Below are positions 51,620-62,285 of a DNA stretch of 64,000 nt, piece after piece. A model generated the notes under the pieces. That model worked only from the letters and a program-made list of their open reading frames with translations, searched no databases and was not told the DNA's origin. This DNA is from Galdieria sulphuraria (lineage: Eukaryota > Rhodophyta > Bangiophyceae > Galdieriales > Galdieriaceae), in NCBI RefSeq assembly GCF_000341285.1, contig NW_005178473.1, positions 186,001 to 250,000 on the forward strand, given 5' to 3'. Positions within the stretch are counted from its first letter, which is position 1. Each line of letters begins with the position of its first letter. Position numbers and translations under genes: made by a program.

Positions 51620-53983
51620 ATGTTTTCAAGTGTTGAGGACTCAACACAAACTGTTACAACCAAACAGATATTATCAAACCGTTCCATTAAACGTCTAGAT
51701 AAGGACGTATCAGACCGAATTGCAGCCGGTGAAGTCATTTTGAGGCCTGCTTCAGTTGTTAAGGAGCTTTTGGAAAATAGTATCGACGCACAGGCCACTC
51801 GGATTGAAGTTTCTTTGCTGGATGGAGGTCTAAAGACGATAAGGTTTAAGGATGACGGCGAAGGAATTCATCCCGATGACTTGAATCTCTTATGTGAAAG
51901 GTTTGCCACGAGCAAAATGACGAAATATGAAGATCTATTGTCAATCGGTACGTTTGGTTTTAGAGGCGAAGCTCTTGCAAGTATTAGTTTTGTCTCCCAC
52001 CTCACAGTAACGACCATGAAGGAGAACAGTGACTTTGCACACCAAGCATATTTTGAAAATGGTCGTTTGGTTCCGTCAGATATACTTGGTGCGTCCAATC
52101 CCAAAAAGTGTTCAGGAGTCAAAGGCACCACTTTTATTGTGGAGGACCTCTTTTATAACTGTCCTTTGCGAAGAAGGAGTCTGAGTAACTCGAAGGAAGA
52201 GTATCGTTTTATTATCGACCTTCTAATGAAATATAGTATTCGTTATCCTTCTGTATCTTTTAGCTGCAGAAGACTTGAAAACGCAAAGTACGATTTCTTC
52301 ACCCCAAGTGTCGATTCCGAACTAGCAAGTATTGGTAACGTTTACGGCAAGGAATTGACAGAAGAGCTACTCGAAGTCGGCCCACTTTGTACAAGTTTTT
52401 CATTTCATGGTTACATCAGCAATGCAAATTTCTCTTTGCGAAGACCACAATATCTTTTTTTTGTTAATGGGAGATTGATAGAATGGCAGTCGCTAAAAAA
52501 AGCCATATCCTCTTTGTATAATTCATTACTTCCAAAGGGTGGTCATCCATTTATTTATATTGATGTGACAATCGACCCGCATCGTTTGGATGTCAATGTT
52601 CATCCTGCAAAGCGACAGATATGTATATTAGACGAAGAATATATTATAGAAAAATTATTGCATTCCATCGAAACAAAGTTGACAATGACTAGTTCGTCAA
52701 GAAATTTTTACACGGTCTCATTGCGGGACACGTCTTATCGTGGAAGCATAGAATCATTTGCGTCACATCTTGAAAAGTATACCTTAGACTGTCAAAGTCT
52801 CTCCGAAAGAAAGCGTGGTGAAAGCAGTAGAAGTGAAGGTTCCAATTTTGGTAGTGAATTGCATGCCGCTGTTCAACCTAGTTTGAGTGGGACACCTTCA
52901 AAGGAAAGACGACCATATAAAAAGGTTCGGACAAGTATCCTCCAGTCCAGTTCTAGTCTTGACTCTTTTTTGGCTACGAAAGCTAGTTCTGGTACCAACT
53001 TAGCAAGTGAAGATAAAGTTGTTCAGGAAGGGTCACCAACGCAGAATGATGCCTCTACTCTTCCACAGTCAAACAGTTCAGATAATTTTTTTTCTAATGA
53101 TGTCGAACTCGATTTAGCAGTTGACGAGGATGTCTTTCACAAATGGAACAGAAAATCTTTAGTATTCTTTTTAAGAGAACGCGTGGAATTACTTGAGAAA
53201 GACTGTAATGCTGGCCTCAAGAAAATGCTGAACGAGTCTTGTTTTATAGGAAGCGTTGACGAAGATCATATCCTAGTACAATACCAGACAAAATTGTTTT
53301 GGTTAAACTTGACACATTTATCAAAACGGATGCTTTTTCAAAAGGTTAGTTACAGTCTCACTTACTCACAGTCCAAAGCATTTATGTTTGAATATCTTGG
53401 TCAGAGCCTGAAAATGATTCAACGCTTCGATTCTGTCTTTATTCCGAAGATATCGGTGTTTCAATCCGTTCTCAGGCACATAAACAATCCTATTGAGAAA
53501 TATGAGCTGCAACAGGAACACCACTATGAAATAGTGAAGGAGGTTTGTAATGTGCTTTCAAAATACCGCAATCTTCTTCATGAATACTTTGCCATAACTT
53601 TTGAAGGAAATCAGCTCTCGAACTTTTCGTTGATCAGAATGCCTCGTTTAAGCGAAGAATTCTCATTTCAACAACACCTCATTGGCGAGTTCTTGTTTCG
53701 TCTTGGTGGAGAAACAAGATGGCATGACCTGGAATTCTTTCTAGAGGATGTTTGTACTTCACTCTCCTGTCTGTTTTCTTGTTGGTCCAAATGTAACGAA
53801 GATGCAGTTGAAGAACCCATGCGTAACTTATCTACTCTAGAGACTAGCGACAGAAAACGACAACATGCTCTATTTGAGACTTTGCGGAATAACTTCGACC
53901 CTCCCAAGGATTGTTCGACAAACGGAGATGTTATTGAAATAACATCCCTGGAAAGACTATATAGAGTTTTTGAAAGATGCTAA
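51620..53983 (+). CDS. MLH1: DNA mismatch repair protein MLH1
   Basis: MLH1 is the common subunit of MutL heterodimers in mismatch repair and meiosis. The uninterrupted frame encodes 787 residues. The GHKL ATPase motifs are intact: IAAGEVILRPASVVKELLEN with the magnesium asparagine in ELLENSIDA, FKDDGEGIHPDDL, and FATSKM...GTFGFRGEALASI. The transducer domain has HPFIYIDVTIDPHRLDVNVH then PAKRQ. After a serine-rich linker the C-terminal dimerisation domain follows. The protein ends YRVFERC, matching the absolutely conserved FERC end of MLH1 that completes the metal site of the PMS partner. That end separates it from PMS and MLH3. The ATG at 51620 is chosen for the match length; upstream codons are open but have no ATG. 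Confidence 0.95.
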   Translation: MFSSVEDSTQTVTTKQILSNRSIKRLDKDVSDRIAAGEVILRPASVVKELLENSIDAQATRIEVSLLDGGLKTIRFKDDGEGIHPDDLNLLCERFATSKMTKYEDLLSIGTFGFRGEALASISFVSHLTVTTMKENSDFAHQAYFENGRLVPSDILGASNPKKCSGVKGTTFIVEDLFYNCPLRRRSLSNSKEEYRFIIDLLMKYSIRYPSVSFSCRRLENAKYDFFTPSVDSELASIGNVYGKELTEELLEVGPLCTSFSFHGYISNANFSLRRPQYLFFVNGRLIEWQSLKKAISSLYNSLLPKGGHPFIYIDVTIDPHRLDVNVHPAKRQICILDEEYIIEKLLHSIETKLTMTSSSRNFYTVSLRDTSYRGSIESFASHLEKYTLDCQSLSERKRGESSRSEGSNFGSELHAAVQPSLSGTPSKERRPYKKVRTSILQSSSSLDSFLATKASSGTNLASEDKVVQEGSPTQNDASTLPQSNSSDNFFSNDVELDLAVDEDVFHKWNRKSLVFFLRERVELLEKDCNAGLKKMLNESCFIGSVDEDHILVQYQTKLFWLNLTHLSKRMLFQKVSYSLTYSQSKAFMFEYLGQSLKMIQRFDSVFIPKISVFQSVLRHINNPIEKYELQQEHHYEIVKEVCNVLSKYRNLLHEYFAITFEGNQLSNFSLIRMPRLSEEFSFQQHLIGEFLFRLGGETRWHDLEFFLEDVCTSLSCLFSCWSKCNEDAVEEPMRNLSTLETSDRKRQHALFETLRNNFDPPKDCSTNGDVIEITSLERLYRVFERC

Positions 53984-54010
53984 CTTTATCTTGTATAAAT
54001 TCTATGAAAC

Positions 54011-54659
54011 TCAGCGAGTCAATTTTCCACCGAAATATTTTATCAATGTCTCTATTTTTATACAGCGAGCGAGGTTGTATGCAAACTTGTTACTAAGCGG
54101 TTTTTCCATAACAGACACATTTTTATGAATCTTGATTCTATTGGGAACTCGAGAATTTGGTTCCTTACTTGTTTTTGGATATGAAGTAACTAGTTTTGAT
54201 GTTACTCCTGTCCTTGGTTGTTTAACTGTTTTGCAAAAACCATTCTCTGAGTAGACAAATAAAGTTGAGCCAAATGACCCGTGAAAGAATTGATACAAAA
54301 TAAGCGCTATAGCTTCACCACTATGCCAAAAATTTTGAGGAAACTATTGTGTTTGTGGATATTTTCCAAAAATAGAAGACTATTCCCATTTCTAAGAAGA
54401 AGTGATCAATGAACCAGAGCAAATAGCCCTTGCAAAGGAATACGAAATCAAGAGTTTAGAGCTGTTACCTTTCCCGCACTATCACTGTCTTCTTAAACAA
54501 TATGCTACTATGCCTCCAGAAAGTGCTAATAACGGAATCCGCAATATGCCTTTTTCCTTGTATGTGTGCTAACAAGATCAAAAGACTGTATCAAATAACA
54601 GTCACGATTCTAAAGAAAAGAAGCATTCTTATCGATATCATGCAATGACTTTTCATCAT
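54011..54659 (-). CDS. Hypothetical multi-exon protein with basic tail
   Basis: The last exon (54011 to about 54335) is a coding-like frame: HSGEAIALILYQFFHGSFGS, then FVYSENGFCKTVKQPRTGV and a basic tail ending KYFGGKLTR, 28 bp from the MLH1 stop. An upstream exon GYLLWFIDHFFLEMGI joins it by a 44-nt GTCTTC...ATAG intron in phase. Further up, a hydrophobic piece (ILRIPLLALSGGIVAYCLRR) and a start MLLFFRI or MMKSHCMISIRMLLFFRI are likely first exons. The joins between these are not settled. It looks like a small membrane protein; no family is recognised. Confidence 0.4.
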
Positions 54660-54775
54660 ACTTCTGGGGTTAGGGGGAGTCGTCATAGGAGGAAGTGCTG
54701 AAAGCTCAACAATCCCGCAAGAGTTCAAATCGCCTGAGTATCATTTCAACATATTCCTTTCTTCAAACATCAAAT

Positions 54776-55684
54776 ATGGAAGCTTGTGAAAGCGACCGAT
54801 TCATGATTCAGGTACTTAGTCGCGTTGAACCCTACCTTACAAGCAAGAGTACTGTGGAAAAAGTATGCTACTTGGAAAATCTCTTGGATATAGGAGAAAG
54901 TTTCGCGTCAGATATACATCGAGAGGAAAACTCACGTAAAAAGCTTCTTGGCTCTTTGCAACTGAAAGTGGTATTTGTCATTTTGTGTCGTCTCTTGCAG
55001 TTACTAGAGTCTAGTTTGTCTTCCGAAGATGGAGATTTTTCAGAACATTTACTTGATCCAACTCTAGGAACTGTTGAAGAGCGAGGTGTTACTTTGGAGA
55101 AATTTCACACTTTACGGCGACGTTTTCTGATGCTACAAGAAACCCCACTACTTGGGACTGTTTCTTTTGTGCCACTCGCTGAAGAAACGGTTGTTCGTAG
55201 CGTAGTGAAATCCTTTCCTGTGAATACAGACACTGGAAAAGCAAGATCTGATGTTTATAAGAATTATTTGTCTTTTTTACAGTTACCTGAGACTGCCGAA
55301 GAGTATAACCTTCAAGCACTTAAAAAGGCAGAAATAGAAGATAGAAAACTGCTTCGGAAACGTCGAGGAGTAAAAGCCAGTGAAGGTGAAGTGACCCATC
55401 ATATCAAAGAGCGCAATGAAGTTTTAACAGCGGAACTTCTTTCGCTTACCGAGAAGTTGAAGAGTGGTTCAGAGGAAGTTTATGAAGCGTTGAAACGAGA
55501 CCAAGAACGTTTAGAAAAATTAGCTGATGTCGTTGATAATAATTTGTCGCAAACAGGAAAACAGTTGAGACTAACAGAGCAGTTTGGAAATCAAACGAGG
55601 AAGAACAAGTGGCACGTTTGGATCATTTTATCTTTGTTGCCGCTTTTATGGATACTCGTCTACTTGACCATTCGCTTTCACTAG
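54776..55684 (+). CDS. USE1: ER-Golgi SNARE USE1 (Qc-SNARE)
   Basis: USE1 is a SNARE of Golgi-to-ER retrograde fusion working with SEC20 and SEC22. The single-exon protein of 302 residues has a helical N-terminal part (FMIQVLSRVEPYLTSKSTVE) and a linker. The SNARE-like coiled coil runs HHIKERNEVLTAELLSLTEK to VVDNNLSQTGKQLRLTEQFG. A C-terminal tail anchor follows a basic stop (RKNKWHVWIILSLLPLLWIL, then VYLTIRFH). The layout matches the USE1/p31 family, including the HEKL-like start of the coil. The sequence upstream of 54776 is open but starts only with GTG. Confidence 0.75.
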   Translation: MEACESDRFMIQVLSRVEPYLTSKSTVEKVCYLENLLDIGESFASDIHREENSRKKLLGSLQLKVVFVILCRLLQLLESSLSSEDGDFSEHLLDPTLGTVEERGVTLEKFHTLRRRFLMLQETPLLGTVSFVPLAEETVVRSVVKSFPVNTDTGKARSDVYKNYLSFLQLPETAEEYNLQALKKAEIEDRKLLRKRRGVKASEGEVTHHIKERNEVLTAELLSLTEKLKSGSEEVYEALKRDQERLEKLADVVDNNLSQTGKQLRLTEQFGNQTRKNKWHVWIILSLLPLLWILVYLTIRFH

Positions 55685-56196
55685 ACACTGCTTTAAAGTT
55701 CAGATTGACATTTTTTATTCCATGGGACAACAAATGTCTGGATGGAGCTTTACTCCTCTCTTACGAGGGAATGTATCAAAGACTTAGTGGCCTGCTCAAA
55801 TATTTGAGATAGTGGGTCATAGTATTTACCTGTCTTAGAGGCTCGTAAAGCAGATTTCTTATAAACTAGATAGTATGGTTTCACTAAAATACTGGCAACA
55901 ATGGCCAATCTTTATACGAACATATTCATAGAAATTAAACCTTCTTTCAAGAAAGTATATTCAACGATGTAAAAGACTACCTCGATAGTTTTCTGAGGCA
56001 GAACACGATTCTATTCTATTTTCAAATGATTTTCGATGATATGGCACTGAGTTCCACAATAAATTAAACTTCACAACGAATTACTCAAGTTGAAAGTTTT
56101 CTATAAAGTGCGAACGCATGTCATTCGTCCATTGCTGCTCCATTTCACAAAGGAATTGCTCCAACTCCACCCAAACGACAAATATGCATCTCCTTC
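55685..56196. other. Convergent intergenic region, nothing recognised
   Basis: About 0.5 kb between the USE1 stop and the BTB gene stop. It is AT-rich with no open frame of note, probably the two 3' untranslated regions. Confidence 0.5.
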
Positions 56197-59100
56197 TCAT
56201 TTCAAACTTTTCATACGAAGTCTTCCATAAAATTCAAAACTACCCAAGTTTATCTTTCTACAAGGAGGCCTCGCAATAACTCGAAAATATCTGTAAAACA
56301 CCTGTGAAGTGGGTTCCTCTAGTCTCCAGGTTGCTCTTTGCAATGGAGACTGCAAGGTTTCATCATTTTGATGCTCTTTTAATACAGTCCAGCTTTTACC
56401 ATCTTTGCTGCCTTCGAGGCACCAATTTCGTAAGAAATTCGACTCGGAGCCATCATGAGCAAGCGTATAGAATGAACAGGCAAGAACCCTTTCAGCTCCC
56501 AAGTCTAGGGCAAACCAGACCAACGAACTAGAGTTTGATAACGCAAAGCAAGAGCGGTTGACCGAACTTTCAGCGAGACTTTCGAGCTTCGCAAAACGAC
56601 TGCCTGATGAAGAAGTTATACTGACAATGTTATACTTGTGAGGATTCACTCGCGTTCCTCCCAGTTGCAAACCATAAAAACACCCTAAATAATAAAGTAC
56701 ACCAACCGAATGCAACTTCGGTATATAGGGAATCCATACTTCACCCGGAGCGATTCGAGGGATGGTTCCATAAATTCTATTCCATTCTCTTCTTAGAAAT
56801 AACCACTTTTCTTCGTCTACTTTAAAGGTGAACTGTGGCGGGATCCATTTGATAGGTTCAAGTTTCACAAACTGAAAGGATTCAAAAATCATTGAATGTG
56901 GCTGTTCGAAGACTTCAGAAACGACACTGTCATTTGTGAATAGGCTATTTGACAAATTTTCGACATTTCGATTGCTAGATGCTCCACTTTTGGCATAAAT
57001 ATGACATTCTATATCTTCCGAAGCTAGGATTCGTCCGGAAGAAGTCTCTTCTAATTGAAAAAATTCGTGAAGATGATACTTCTGACCGATGCTATTTAAT
57101 AACGACGGCTCAACCAATTTCTGCCTTACCATGAAGAACAAACCTTGCGCAACTGAACTAGAAGAATGGTTGCCTTCGAGCCATTTGAGAACTATTAGTG
57201 CAACTTCATTTTCATCTTGAACCTCCAAGTCCATGCGACTCAAAATATGCAGAAAACAATCTTCACGAAGGCAAGAAAATTCAGTCTCTTGAGACACTTC
57301 ATGAAAATGAGAACAAATAAAATCTGTTGCACATTGAAACAAGTCAAAGAGTTCGCATTCAAGAGATAGATTTGCTAAATGTATAACATTGGAAGTATTA
57401 AGAAGGTTTCTCAGACAAGTGGACGCTTCCTTTTTAAAACGGGCAACATCAAACATATCACCAACTCTAACGTCATTCACAAACTCTAACCACAAATCTG
57501 CATCTTCATCGAGTTTAGCCGTTCCATAAACAGGTTTCTGATATATTTCATTCAGCATTCTTTGGAAAGAGAGAATATCCACATTACAAATTTGAATTTT
57601 GTCTTGTACCATTTCTCTCATTCCACTTGAAAACATTTTTAAAAAATAATTACTTCTAGAAGCCAAAACAAGTCGATGAACATGAAAGGAAACATACCGA
57701 CGACTACGATCTCCTTCTAAATGGTCTGAATAAGTAGACATGGCATTACTGACTGAAACTGTCTGTTCCTCTCTAAACAGACACACATGAGTCAATCCAT
57801 CTAAGGATAAAAGGTAATCTTGAACTTACTCTAAAGGTAAAATCAGTTCTACATCCGATAAAAATGAAGAGTCCATGAGGTAATTTAAATAAGAAATAAA
57901 GTCATTCATGAAACTCTCTGGATAATATTCGGATATATTTGATATGAAATCAAAACTATCTAAATGGAAAATATTTCCGGCTTCTGAAAAGGTCCAATCT
58001 TTGAACATAGGAGCCAAAGTAGAAACTTGCCATTCTTCAATCAGAGCTTTACATTCTTTCCATGTTTGTTGATCACGTCCAGACAAGTTTAAAATGATGT
58101 CATCGCTCTCCATTCTATAGAATTGTTTCCTATCCAATCCAATTCCATACAACAACTGAACAAACATAGCAGTAGCGGGTGTAGAGGCACAAATGAGAAT
58201 TCTTGGAACATTTTTGGAAACTCGTTCAATCAATTGAATATTTTGCTCGTTCCAACTTGGCGTGCTCATTAAGAAAATTTTACCGTAGCCATTATTCCAA
58301 CAACTGCTTTTTTGGCTTTGATGTGTTATCGGCCATTCAAACAACTCCTTAGATCCTTCAAAGAAGCCACAAAATAGAATTCATTTTAAATGTCTGATAT
58401 ACTATCCTACCTCTTCTACAATTTAAAGTGGAGTGAATAGCTTTATCGACCGCTTCCCTCAATCTTTTACTCCAGAGACCAACTACGCAGCCATGACAAG
58501 GAAACAAACTACCATCAGAAGATTCCAAAAAGATATCATGAAAGCATCTATTGAAGTAGTTTCTTGCAACTAGGAAAAAGTTGCTAATGAAGGACAAACT
58601 CTCTTTTGTAGTTGATGGTATTAGTCCTTCAGTAGTAGGAAAGACTTCAAAAAAACAAAATATTACAGGCTGATGCCAAGAAGAGACTCCAATCTGAAAG
58701 GAACTGCGTACTGGTTCACTATCTTCCCACTTCAGGAACACACAAGAACCAACAGAACCTTTGCCTACTACAATTACACCGTCTTTGATACATATCCAAT
58801 ATTTTTCAAAGTTCCAAGAGTTGTCGAAACTTTGCCAAGCAGCAGCTGTTGTTGTTGTAGACTGCTCAACGCCACTTCCTACTCCGATACTACTGAGAGC
58901 TCTAACAACTCCTCGCTTCCGAATGACACTTTTTTTATTACAGTAACTGCCAATTACAGTTTCATATTCAGCACGTTGCGAACTTTCAACAGTCAAAACC
59001 TGGTCATCCTCATGCACGTCCTCTGGTGTTGAAGAGAAAAATACTCCAATATCTGATGCTCCTCTGGCTTCAAAACAAACAATACCGTTTCCAGGGAAAG

Positions 59101-59221
59101 GAAACTGTAAGCCAGAAAGCCACAAAGGTTTTGCTCTCCTGCCACTGATTACTAAAACTCCTTCTTTCAACAGAACGAGATCTGAAGTGGTAGATAAACC
59201 ATATTTCGTACTCTCCACCAT
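56197..59221 (-). CDS. Multidomain BTB-BTB-BACK-discoidin (F5/8C) protein with an N-terminal farnesoic-acid-methyltransferase-like domain
   Basis: Three exons with introns at about 58356-58411 and 57772-57829 encode about 970 residues. Residues 1-200 resemble the 'farnesoic acid O-methyltransferase' lectin-like fold (EKYWICIKDGVIVVGKGSVG then SCVFLKWEDSEPVRSSFQIG). Two BTB units follow. The first is DIFLESSDGSLFPCHGCVVG, then LWSKRLREAV; the second is SDVELILPLE, split by the intron and resumed as FHVHRLVLASRSNYFLKMFS. A BACK domain comes next (NLLNTSNVIHLANLSLECEL). The C-terminal part matches discoidin/F5/8C as found in BTBD9-like proteins (VWFALDLGAERVLACSFYTL, ATWRLEEPTSQVFYRYFRVI). It is likely a cullin-3 adaptor, by family inference. 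Confidence 0.72.
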
Positions 59222-59294
59222 TCAAAGGCATTCAGTGAAATGGACTATGTTAGTCCTTTAAGAGGTTTCTTATAAAACTGTGCATATTAAGCTT

Positions 59295-59558
59295 CTAAAA
59301 ATAACCTTTATTCAAAGTTATCAACAAATCCTTGCCTCTGAGGCGAAAAACTCCACTCTCTTCTTTGAGGTCATAGCCCTTGAACTTGTTCCTAAAGTGA
59401 TTGAATACATCAGCACACTGCGACTCTTCAGTTTTGAACTCTTCAGACTGGTACGGACGCAGTTTCATCACTTGTATTCTAAATAAAGGACTTGTTTCAA
59501 GTGAAGAGCTATATTTAATTGGAGTCAATAACCGCAGAATAGCGTTACATGATATCAT
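59295..59558 (-). CDS. Hypothetical 87-residue protein
   Basis: An intact frame starts at the ATG at 59558 (MISCNAILRLLTPIKYSSSL). The basic, serine-containing start could be a mitochondrial presequence, followed by a charged domain (SQCADVFNHFRNKFKGYDLK and VFRLRGKDLLITLNKGYF). The alternating hydrophobic FRLRGKDLLITL looks like a beta hairpin. It lies between two larger minus-strand genes, with 73 bp to the next and 113 bp to the previous. No family is recognised. Confidence 0.5.
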   Translation of the reverse strand: MISCNAILRLLTPIKYSSSLETSPLFRIQVMKLRPYQSEEFKTEESQCADVFNHFRNKFKGYDLKEESGVFRLRGKDLLITLNKGYF

Positions 59559-59671
59559 AATGAAAAGGCAAAAAGTTCATAGAGTTGCTAGTATTCCAAC
59601 AAACTTTATTACGACAAAGCACAAAAATCTACGGCGCATCGATCCAATATTTGCCAACATAAAAAATTTAT

Positions 59672-61843
59672 TTATGTTGAAAAATGTTGGGTTGAATTCT
59701 TAGCCACTGCAGCTTCGACACGAGCATGTAAGGGACAAAGAAGCTGGAAGGTTGTTGTGTCTAAATAGCATCCCGCTAGGAGTGCACATTTGGGAGCATG
59801 ATAACAACGTTTGCATTCTTTGCAACCTAACGAAGCACCTTTACGTCGACAATAACAACAAAAGATCTGACGGGCTCGTTGTATTGCCTGTGCAATATTT
59901 AACAAAGTTCCATCATATGCCTCGAATACTTCTGGAGCCCATAAGGCGCAAAGACGATGCACAAAGTAGCCGCTGTTGCTCGAGAACGAGGAGCAAGAAC
60001 TCGAAATAACAGAGTTGAAGGCAGCGAAACGTAGTGGTCCTATGAAAGGTCCTAAATCCAGGTCTTCTTCTCTTGAATTAGAAGCGGAATTGGCAACACT
60101 TTGAAGATCTTCGAAGTCGTTGTTGGGTGCCAAACAAAATGCACATATTGGTTGGTAATCTGAAGAGTTGGGGTTCTCCTGACCTTGAGTCCCAACGCAA
60201 GTCCCAGAGAGCATTTGTTTATATAGTAGCCAGCCAGGATAAAGAGATTTCATATAGGCAACTTGATTAGGATGTACGTCGGACCCCATTTCCATCGCAA
60301 TTAGCTTATTGGCGTCTCGTCCGTTTCCATACTTCTCCCACGCTTGAAAGAATATCGCATTTTTGTTCTCATCATTCCACGGACCTCTGAATAGAGTAAA
60401 TAGATTTCGTCTCTCTCTATATTCTGTTGACTGTAAAATACGTATGTATCTCCGAACGGCTTCGTGGACCTGTCCATTTTCTGAGCAAGATTCCAAAACT
60501 CGTTCCATTCGACGAATGTCTCGACTTGTCGCATAAAAACTTGGACTATGTGATGTTTTCTGGTCACGTTCTTCCACAAGTAAATGAATGAATGCAGTCA
60601 ACATGTTCCAAAGAGGCAACTCGCAGAAAATTCCCCAACCTTGCAAAAACTTGCGTAGTTTCTCCATTTCTTCGTTTACTAAAAGAACAGAAGGAACTTT
60701 TCCAGAATATTCAGAAAATTCACCATATTCTTGTATTTCAGACCATTTTATGCTTTCCTGAGACAACTTATCTCTCGTCATTCTACGAAGAATTTCTTCA
60801 TTGCGTAAGATTCTGTCCTTACGAGCAAGTTCATATGGGCAGGTTAGGTTCGACTTTTGAGACTCGTAATGACCCTTTTGGGTTTTCAAATTCCACTGAG
60901 GCTCAAGAATATTCCTTTCGATTCTTTTCCTATTGTCAAAATTCATTAAAGTTTCACGAGGAACGACAGCATCCTTTTCAAGGAGTTTGTTTAAAACTTC
61001 AAGTAAACAGGCCTTACTATAAACAGAGGCAAATTGTTTGTCACTAGAATGATGGCTTTGGTCTTTAGAATCATACTGAAAGAAGCTATGCAAGATAGGT
61101 AGGAATCTCACAATAGGATGAGATATATGACGACATTCTTTCGGTTGTCCTAAAGATGAAAATGCTGATTCTCTATCCTCTTGAATGGATATGCCTAAAT
61201 CTTGCTCGTCTTCTTTCTCTTCCACTTCATTATCTAATTTCGCAATAGAGAACGATTCGTTTCTACATGAAGAGGCTTTTCTGGATGTTTCCTTTACTCG
61301 TTCATTTCTTCCATCATTTTTACTTCTTAGGACGTTGTACAACGTTCTGGTAAGCCTTCTTGGTCCGAGATGAAGATTTAAGACATCCTGTTCAGATGCA
61401 CTATCGGTAATGCGTTCTTCAGTTTCCTGGTTACAATGATATCCTTCGATATTCCAACTTGTGAAATCCTTCGTATTCGATGTGTTTATTAAGAAATGCT
61501 TGTAAGACCTGATAGAAACTGGTGATCGAAAGTCTAGTCGGAAACTACTGTGAAAGGCAGGATTTCCCAAAATATGCGACAACAAATATTGACGACAAGT
61601 ATCAAATAACTGACTGGAAACAATAGAGGAATTGCCAAGACCAAACTCCGAAACAGTTTTCAATAGGAAATCTTGAATTTTGTTGTGATCATATACAGCT
61701 CTCTCCTCTTGAGGAATAGATTCCATTACCGAATTCAACAACACTGGTAAAGCTTCGATAGGAATCCACGACCGAAGCTTCTTCTGACGTTTTCCCGTAG
61801 AGCTTGAATTGCGACTTTTTCTTGTTTCAGTGACTTGAATCAT
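59672..61843 (-). CDS. Nuclear protein with C-terminal extended PHD finger
   Basis: The uninterrupted frame encodes 723 residues. The N-terminus is basic (VTETRKSRNSSSTGKRQKKL). Residues about 60-550 are helical and unrecognised, with a long charged stretch (KLDNEVEEKEDEQDLGISIQ). The last 170 residues form an extended PHD finger as in PHF6, AF10, JMJD2 and trithorax proteins. It starts CAFCL, has DLGPFIGPLRF, the pre-PHD YFVHRLCALWAPEVFEA, then the PHD part FCCYCRRKGASLGCKECKRC and YHAPKCALLAGC, ending LLCPLHARV. Cysteine/histidine spacing is complete. A role in chromatin binding is inferred from the finger. Confidence 0.75.
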   Translation of the reverse strand: MIQVTETRKSRNSSSTGKRQKKLRSWIPIEALPVLLNSVMESIPQEERAVYDHNKIQDFLLKTVSEFGLGNSSIVSSQLFDTCRQYLLSHILGNPAFHSSFRLDFRSPVSIRSYKHFLINTSNTKDFTSWNIEGYHCNQETEERITDSASEQDVLNLHLGPRRLTRTLYNVLRSKNDGRNERVKETSRKASSCRNESFSIAKLDNEVEEKEDEQDLGISIQEDRESAFSSLGQPKECRHISHPIVRFLPILHSFFQYDSKDQSHHSSDKQFASVYSKACLLEVLNKLLEKDAVVPRETLMNFDNRKRIERNILEPQWNLKTQKGHYESQKSNLTCPYELARKDRILRNEEILRRMTRDKLSQESIKWSEIQEYGEFSEYSGKVPSVLLVNEEMEKLRKFLQGWGIFCELPLWNMLTAFIHLLVEERDQKTSHSPSFYATSRDIRRMERVLESCSENGQVHEAVRRYIRILQSTEYRERRNLFTLFRGPWNDENKNAIFFQAWEKYGNGRDANKLIAMEMGSDVHPNQVAYMKSLYPGWLLYKQMLSGTCVGTQGQENPNSSDYQPICAFCLAPNNDFEDLQSVANSASNSREEDLDLGPFIGPLRFAAFNSVISSSCSSFSSNSGYFVHRLCALWAPEVFEAYDGTLLNIAQAIQRARQIFCCYCRRKGASLGCKECKRCYHAPKCALLAGCYLDTTTFQLLCPLHARVEAAVAKNSTQHFST

Positions 61844-61977
61844 GTTTTGAGTAGTAAACTAGAGAATCAGTAGTTGACTACCTGTATCTAATGAACAACT
61901 TGCGCGTTTTTTTAGCTCTGGTTTATCGCGGTAACGAATACAATTCTTTCTCTTTCTTCGGATCTAGAAACTTGTTG

Positions 61978-62190
61978 TTAAAAAACAGACAGCTCTAAAC
62001 TGTCGAAAGCTTTCACCTTGTCTTGAGACGAGGCTTCTCGAGGAACCTCAGGAGTGTCTGCAGCACATATCCGTTGAATGATACCTCTAGTCAAAGGTCC
62101 ATAGAGAACATCTACGCAAAAATCCTTGTTCTGATCAAAACTCTCTGACCTATTATGAGTTTCTTTAGGATCCCAAATATCGGACTGCAT
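61978..62190 (-). CDS. Small hypothetical protein, possibly with a longer N-terminus
   Basis: The ATG at 62190 gives 70 residues: MQSDIWDPKETHNRSESFDQ, then VDVLYGPLTRGIIQRICAAD and an acidic end. The frame is open a further 25 codons upstream (SNRPKPSFGCFSIQ) without an ATG, so the true N-terminus may come from an upstream exon. The phrase PLTRGIIQRICA looks like a short conserved motif, but I cannot name the family. It is head-to-head with APEX2, 95 bp apart. Confidence 0.4.
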   Translation of the reverse strand: MQSDIWDPKETHNRSESFDQNKDFCVDVLYGPLTRGIIQRICAADTPEVPREASSQDKVKAFDSLELSVF

Positions 62191-62285
62191 TTGTATAGAA
62201 AAGCAGCCAAAAGATGGCTTTGGGCGATTGGAAAGCTCCAAAGATTTTGTGAGCTGAAGTGTGTGCTTTTGGATGTATCTTTCCT
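62191..62285. promoter_or_regulatory. Shared promoter region of the 61978 gene/APEX2 with an inverted CCAAT box
   Basis: A 95-bp divergent gap contains ATTGG at 62227-62231. If the minus gene has an upstream exon, the gap is smaller still. Confidence 0.45.

Noticed and set aside
57772-57829. Two separate BTB genes meeting near 57,800
   Set aside because: The second BTB is cut in mid-domain and an intron with acceptor near 57,772 restores the phase, so one gene is more likely.
60592-61047. A 151-codon plus-strand open frame
   Set aside because: It is the mirror of the ePHD gene, whose opposite frame has the real zinc-finger signature.
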